DNA of 10,667 bases from Bacteroidales bacterium. Its GTDB lineage: Bacteria; Bacteroidota; Bacteroidia; Bacteroidales; VadinHA17. Made by a program: the position numbers and the translations under genes. Positions 6,533-10,667 of the stretch are shown one piece after another. Where the stretch lies: NCBI GenBank assembly GCA_030692905.1, contig JAUYBT010000213.1, positions 1-10,667 on the forward strand. The letters are read 5' to 3'. How positions within the stretch are numbered: the first letter of the stretch is position 1; each line of letters begins with the position of its first letter. The notes under the pieces are model-generated. The model worked only from the letters and a program-made list of their open reading frames with translations. It made no database searches and was not told the origin of the DNA.

Positions 6533-9427
6533 TTACATCGGTCTCCTGCCGATAGTCATTCCATATAAGTCGATGTTGAATAACAACTCAAAAGAGGGCG
6601 ATTCGCTTATCTTCTTCCAGGCAGTCTGAACTCCACCGGATATCATAAAAGGAATCCTCAGAATATGAAAATCTGCCATCAGTTCAAATCCAAATGATCT
6701 GAAAGACTCTTTATAGGCATGATTGTAAAGGGGAATCAGGCCATTGGCAGTGTTTTTATAAAAGGAATTGCCTGGTCCTGAAGCATAATCATAAAACAGA
6801 CCGGTGCGGATTCTCTTCAGGTAAAGAAGGCTTGAGATGTTGAAATCGGGGTATGCAAGAGGCAAAACATAATCAACTGAAAGAAAATCAATTTCCTTCG
6901 AAAGGATATTCTTATAACCACGGGGAAACGAAACCCTGTTTCCAAACAAGGATTTAGCCGGAATCTGCTTTTCTTTTTCAATTCGGATTTTTATACCATT
7001 GTTAGGGAAGAATCCGGGAAAATAAAATGAAGTCTTCATAGATATTGCCGATCCGTAAATCTTCTTGTCGAAAGGTGCGAAAGAGTAATTCAGATCGATT
7101 GTCTGTGCCCATCTTGGGTATATATCGCGCATTACAGATTTGTGATAATTGGAAAAGAACAACCTTCCTGAAAGGATTAACTGGCCATGATCATAAGTAT
7201 CTGATTTCTTGATATAGATATAGTCGTTTCTGTAATCCGATGTAATTGATGGCCGGAGATATTCAGAGAATTTACCGGAAGAGAAATGGAGTGGAACTGA
7301 AACCGTATTTAAAAATCTTATTCCAGACTGAATTTCAGAAGGCTCGCCACCGGCTTCTTTGATATTAGATATTCGTGGCTCACCATAATCCAGTTGTGAT
7401 TCAAATACCGGATACCATCCCTTCCAGGTAATTCGTGAATGAAGTACATGGTTTTTCTCAGGGGAATACTCATAACCTATTGAAGAGATCAAAGTGCTTA
7501 AATGATTCTGGGTCATAATGGAAACCCCAGGTCTGACAGCTGTAGGATCGGCCTTTATCTCTCTAATATCTGCATAGAATGGTATCCAGCTGTGGAATTT
7601 AAAAAGATGCTGCCATTTCCTGTAGGGTTCAGGTGTATAAACAGTACCGGCCTTAAAATCAGAAGTTTGAGGTTTTATGTCAAAACGATTTATCAGGAAT
7701 GATACTGAACTGACATTGTCATCAACAGTACCCGGGGACTTAGCAAGTGTGGTACTGCAGATATTATTTCCAAGGGAGGTATAATCACTGAAAAATACAT
7801 TTTCCCCGTTAAGGCAGAGATCAATTACTCCAAATCTTGACCTGGTCAATGATGTTATTTTTCTATCGGGTGTTCTGAGGTAAATATTGTCGGTCCCCGA
7901 CAAGGAGCTGATAAAAAAGAGTGAATCGTTTCTTAAGAAAGTTGATTGAAGATCTTCTCTGCCAGCCTCAACAAGAGTCTCCCATTTCTGACTTGTTAAA
8001 GTGTATTCCATGATTCCTTCCCCAGCTTCTGTTAAGAAAATAACAGTAATTTTCCAGCCTCCTTCTGCCCACTGAGGGCGCTGAAGATAGGCATTCCCGG
8101 GAGCAGGAACAGACTGCATGACAGATCCGGTTTCTGCATCAATTAAGACAATATTGTTAATGTTGTTGATGGTGTTTTCGATAGCGGCAATCTTCTTCCC
8201 ATCGTGAGAAAGAGATGCTGAAAGGTACCTGGATTTACGGGACAACCTTTTGATCTTGTTGTTACTGAGATCCATAAGTTTGATAATCGAATAATCTCTG
8301 TTTTCCCATCTTGGATCGGATTGGGTTTCAACCCATACGAGCTTTCCGTTTGCATAAGAGATGAACCAGGGATACATCTGTCCGGGTGTATGTATTTTTT
8401 TTTCTGATTTTTCTGATGGGTTTATTAACACAAATGACGGGGGTGCCGCTTGCGAGGTTTTAATAGCAATAATGCTGTCAGTGCCGGCAAAGACCGGGGA
8501 ATAATAATTAATAAATTTCCCCTCCTTGGCAGGATTTAGTGTTTCGTAAAACAAGGCATTATTTTCTGAAACATCTTTTATCCATATTGTCTTAAGAGTG
8601 TCGAAGGTTTCCTTAAAAAGTGATTTTTTGGTTATGCCGGCACTCCTTGAAAGGCTTATATTGACCGGGTTAATAGTAAAAGGTTGTTTGGCAGTATAAT
8701 TAAGGACTCTGTTCCATATCTGGGGATCGTATTTTGCCAGGGCCCAAGTTACCATTTGATAGCCAGATTGATAATAATCGGGAATATAATCCTTGTATGA
8801 GCCGTTGACTATCTTGTCGTACTTGTACATGCTGCCTTGTTCAACTGCAATTGCTTTCAGTTGTTTCTGGAATGAGGGGCTTCGTCCTCTTCCTGATTCT
8901 GTCAGTGCCGATTCGGTAAAAACAGCATTACCTTCAAGGAACCAGAGAGGTAAAAGGGAAGCGACAATTCCGGTAAACTGTTCCCCGAGAATCACCGACA
9001 TTGCTTTTGAAAAGCCTCTGTTTAATGATTCCATCTGAAACACATGAGTAAGTTCATGTATGGCGAGTTGTCTTTCCGGGTTAAGAGGAATTGTGTTCTG
9101 TACAGGGGTGGGGTATATTTCCATTCGCCGGGGAGCCCATGCAACATAACCGTTTGATTGGGTGGAAAAATTGTGAATAACCACAGGGATTTTAAACTTT
9201 CTTTCGGGGAAAAGCGAAACAAGTTTTGAATATGCTTCTTCAAGTGATTGAGCGAAAGCCATTCCTCCGGAGCCATAAGTCTCAGGGTAAATGACCGTAA
9301 ACCTGCCGGTCTTTATCTGCATCCATTTCAGAGAAGCAGGATCTTGCCCTGTATCATAATATTGCGCAAAAGTAACCTGCGCAAAAAGTAAAAAAGTTGT
9401 ATATAAAAAGATTACCGGATATCTCAT
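6533..9427 (-). CDS. Exported gluzincin-like peptidase with propeller-like middle and Omp85-like C-terminal beta-barrel
   Basis: This 964-residue protein starts with a signal peptide (hydrophobic residues 4-21, likely cleavage near FAQ). Residues ~35-250 look like a peptidase_MA-type domain: HELTH at 124-128 is the zinc-binding HExxH, and LPLWFLEGNAVFTE (159-172) supplies the likely third ligand, Glu165. Residues ~300-590 contain repeated strand-turn units of TolB/WD40-like beta-propeller character (for example SLSHDGKKIAAI at 405-416 and GTDNIYLR at 511-518). Residues ~600-964 alternate in a beta-barrel pattern. SFPRGYKN (833-840) resembles the Omp85 loop-6 RGY/RGF motif about 125 residues before the end, followed by VDYVLPLAYP and FGFELMADF strands. 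I infer an outer-membrane protein with a periplasmic or surface peptidase and propeller. Substrate and true proteolytic activity are unknown. Oddly, the last residue is Met rather than the aromatic usual for barrels. It is transcribed alone. Confidence 0.8.
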   Translation of the reverse strand: MRYPVIFLYTTFLLFAQVTFAQYYDTGQDPASLKWMQIKTGRFTVIYPETYGSGGMAFAQSLEEAYSKLVSLFPERKFKIPVVIHNFSTQSNGYVAWAPRRMEIYPTPVQNTIPLNPERQLAIHELTHVFQMESLNRGFSKAMSVILGEQFTGIVASLLPLWFLEGNAVFTESALTESGRGRSPSFQKQLKAIAVEQGSMYKYDKIVNGSYKDYIPDYYQSGYQMVTWALAKYDPQIWNRVLNYTAKQPFTINPVNISLSRSAGITKKSLFKETFDTLKTIWIKDVSENNALFYETLNPAKEGKFINYYSPVFAGTDSIIAIKTSQAAPPSFVLINPSEKSEKKIHTPGQMYPWFISYANGKLVWVETQSDPRWENRDYSIIKLMDLSNNKIKRLSRKSRYLSASLSHDGKKIAAIENTINNINNIVLIDAETGSVMQSVPAPGNAYLQRPQWAEGGWKITVIFLTEAGEGIMEYTLTSQKWETLVEAGREDLQSTFLRNDSLFFISSLSGTDNIYLRTPDRKITSLTRSRFGVIDLCLNGENVFFSDYTSLGNNICSTTLAKSPGTVDDNVSSVSFLINRFDIKPQTSDFKAGTVYTPEPYRKWQHLFKFHSWIPFYADIREIKADPTAVRPGVSIMTQNHLSTLISSIGYEYSPEKNHVLHSRITWKGWYPVFESQLDYGEPRISNIKEAGGEPSEIQSGIRFLNTVSVPLHFSSGKFSEYLRPSITSDYRNDYIYIKKSDTYDHGQLILSGRLFFSNYHKSVMRDIYPRWAQTIDLNYSFAPFDKKIYGSAISMKTSFYFPGFFPNNGIKIRIEKEKQIPAKSLFGNRVSFPRGYKNILSKEIDFLSVDYVLPLAYPDFNISSLLYLKRIRTGLFYDYASGPGNSFYKNTANGLIPLYNHAYKESFRSFGFELMADFHILRIPFMISGGVQTAWKKISESPSFELLFNIDLYGMTIGRRPM

Positions 9428-9555
9428 TTCAGGAATTATTGCTCAAAAATAGTAAAATTAGTGAGCCATATCCCGTTGGCGATAGTATGAAAAAAATAAG
9501 TATTTTCGTCATCTGAATTATCAGAGAATATTCTTTCAAAAAAAGATAATAAGGA
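9428..9555. promoter_or_regulatory. Divergent intergenic region with possible promoters both ways
   Basis: These 128 bases separate two genes pointing away from each other, so both should start here. For the minus-strand peptidase gene, CAAAAATA at 9444-9451 reads TATTTTTG on that strand and matches TAnnTTTG, giving a very short leader; no partner -33 box is evident. For the plus-strand gene, TATTTTCG at 9501-9508 is one mismatch from consensus, with TTG at 9476-9478 twenty-two bases upstream. A perfect 10-base palindrome AGAATATTCT (9525-9534) lies downstream of that box and could be an operator, or chance. The ATG is directly abutted by AAGGA, too close for a normal ribosome binding site. 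Confidence 0.4.
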
Positions 9556-10667
9556 ATGAAGAATTACAAGTTGATTAACAACATATCAGGATGGGCAGTT
9601 TTTATAATAGCTGCAGTAACCTATCTAATGACCATTGAACCTACAGCAAGTCTTTGGGATTGTGGTGAATTCATAGCTTCTGCATTTAAGCTTGAAGTTG
9701 GTCACCCCCCCGGCAATCCGGTATTTATGGTTCTGGCCTGGTTTTTCACTCTTTTTGCAGGAGGAGAAGTATCAAAAGTTGCTGTGATGGTTAATGCAAT
9801 GTCGGCACTGGCAAGTGCATTTACTATTCTGTTTCTTTTCTGGACTATTACCCATCTGGCAAGAAAAATCCTTTTAAAGAATGAAAATCTTTTTAATTCC
9901 GGAAGGATTGTAGCAGTAATGGCTGCCGGTATTGTTGGAGCACTTGCATATACTTTTTCAGACTCGTTCTGGTTTTCTGCAGTTGAAGGTGAAGTATATG
10001 CGACCTCATCACTGTTTACAGCAGCTGTTTTCTGGGCAATCCTTAAATGGGAGGACGTGGCTGAAGAAAAATTTGCCAACAGATGGATAATTCTTATAGC
10101 ATTCCTGATGGGACTTTCCATAGGAGTACATCTTCTTAACCTCCTGGCAATCCCTGCAATAGTACTGGTATATTATTTTAAGAAATTCGAATTTTCATGG
10201 AAGGGATTATTTATCTCATTAGCTACTTCCGTTATACTTCTGGCGCTTCTGATGTATGGAATAATGCCCGGAGTTGTAACAATTTCTTTAAAATTCGATC
10301 TGTTTTTTGTGAATACACTGGGTCTTCCTGCCAATAGCGGAATGGTTTTTCATATAATACTTTTGGTAGTTCTGTTTATTTTTGCCGTTAAATTCTCATT
10401 TTCATCAACAGATAGCAGAAAAAACGCAGCTTTTGCCATAGCTGCCCTTTTCTTCACAGGAATATGGGTAATATCCGGAGCAGCTGTTCTTAATATATTA
10501 ATGCTTATTGTAATATCCGGAGTTGTATGGTATATGGCCGGTAAAAGCAGAAGGACATTAAATACAGCTCTTACAGCAATAATGGTTATTCTGATAGGCT
10601 ATTCTTCCAACGCGATTATTGTGATAAGATCTTCTGCCGGCACCCCGCTTAATGAGAACAATCCATC
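9556..10667 (+). CDS. DUF2723 / GT117 (TMEM260-like) membrane O-glycosyltransferase, 3' end beyond window
   Basis: The open frame from ATG 9556 runs to the window edge with no stop (370 codons visible). Bacteroidota family members are typically about 1000 residues, so over half is missing. The N-terminus is characteristic: IEPTASLWDCGEFIASAF (27-44) then EVGHPPGNP (47-55). Asp35 and Glu38 lie in the first extracytoplasmic loop, where GT-C enzymes keep their catalytic acid. SAVEGEVYATSS (141-152), GVHLLNLLAIP (190-200) and RSSAGTPLNENNP (358-370) are further family-like stretches. About ten hydrophobic segments suitable as membrane helices are visible (for example 13-27, 77-100, 118-134, 178-207, 217-240, 263-282, 291-327, 336-357). 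Human TMEM260, which shares the domain, is a protein O-mannosyltransferase, so transfer of a lipid-linked sugar to exported proteins is the likely role; the sugar and targets are inference. Confidence 0.88.
   Translation, partial: MKNYKLINNISGWAVFIIAAVTYLMTIEPTASLWDCGEFIASAFKLEVGHPPGNPVFMVLAWFFTLFAGGEVSKVAVMVNAMSALASAFTILFLFWTITHLARKILLKNENLFNSGRIVAVMAAGIVGALAYTFSDSFWFSAVEGEVYATSSLFTAAVFWAILKWEDVAEEKFANRWIILIAFLMGLSIGVHLLNLLAIPAIVLVYYFKKFEFSWKGLFISLATSVILLALLMYGIMPGVVTISLKFDLFFVNTLGLPANSGMVFHIILLVVLFIFAVKFSFSSTDSRKNAAFAIAALFFTGIWVISGAAVLNILMLIVISGVVWYMAGKSRRTLNTALTAIMVILIGYSSNAIIVIRSSAGTPLNENNP

Noticed and set aside
9487..9516. A 9-codon frame (MKKISIFVI) upstream of the GT117 gene that starts like a signal peptide.
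   Set aside because: Too short, with no conserved context; likely chance from an A-rich stretch.
9702..10121. A 139-codon minus-strand frame opposite the DUF2723/GT117 gene.
   Set aside because: It lies wholly antisense to a strongly conserved coding region and its product resembles no known protein; a shadow frame.

Overview
The window reads as chromosomal DNA of a member of the Bacteroidota, probably class Bacteroidia. The evidence is the AT-rich coding, the lack of consistent Shine-Dalgarno sequences, promoter-like TAnnTTTG boxes, an ATP synthase beta subunit with the roughly 30-residue insertion typical of this phylum, an 81-residue epsilon subunit without its C-terminal helices, and a large polytopic DUF2723/GT117 protein. 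It looks like core housekeeping and envelope DNA. I see no phage, insertion sequence, CRISPR array, tRNA or rRNA.

Layout. Positions 1-1038 hold the 3' two thirds of atpA, followed by atpG (1068-1952) and a polyprenyl (isoprenyl) diphosphate synthase (1988-2962), all on the plus strand with gaps of about 30 bases. A 341-base AT-rich gap (2963-3303) follows. It holds promoter-like boxes for the next unit and a small minus-strand reading frame that may be a gene relic. A second plus-strand unit then carries atpD (3304-4812), atpC (4853-5098) and a PLP-dependent aromatic-amino-acid decarboxylase-family gene (5109-6527). A weak hairpin with a T-rich tail lies between atpD and atpC. The decarboxylase gene converges, with only 5 bases between stop codons, on a 964-codon minus-strand gene (6533-9427). 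That gene encodes an exported protein with a gluzincin-type HExxH peptidase domain, a beta-propeller-like middle and an Omp85-like C-terminal beta-barrel. A 128-base divergent intergenic region separates it from the 5' part of a DUF2723/GT117 (TMEM260-like) membrane glycosyltransferase gene, which runs off the right edge (9556-10667).

How the parts relate. atpA, atpG, atpD and atpC encode F1 subunits alpha, gamma, beta and epsilon. The canonical A-G-D-C order is kept but split into A-G plus a prenyl synthase, then a second unit D-C plus a decarboxylase. The prenyl synthase may supply a quinone or carotenoid precursor, but its product is uncertain. The two right-hand genes are cell-envelope proteins, and nothing shows that they work with the left-hand genes.

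The strongest points for follow-up are the three-part peptidase/propeller/Omp85-barrel protein and the broken ATP synthase operon. I found no clear sign of a wholly new system.
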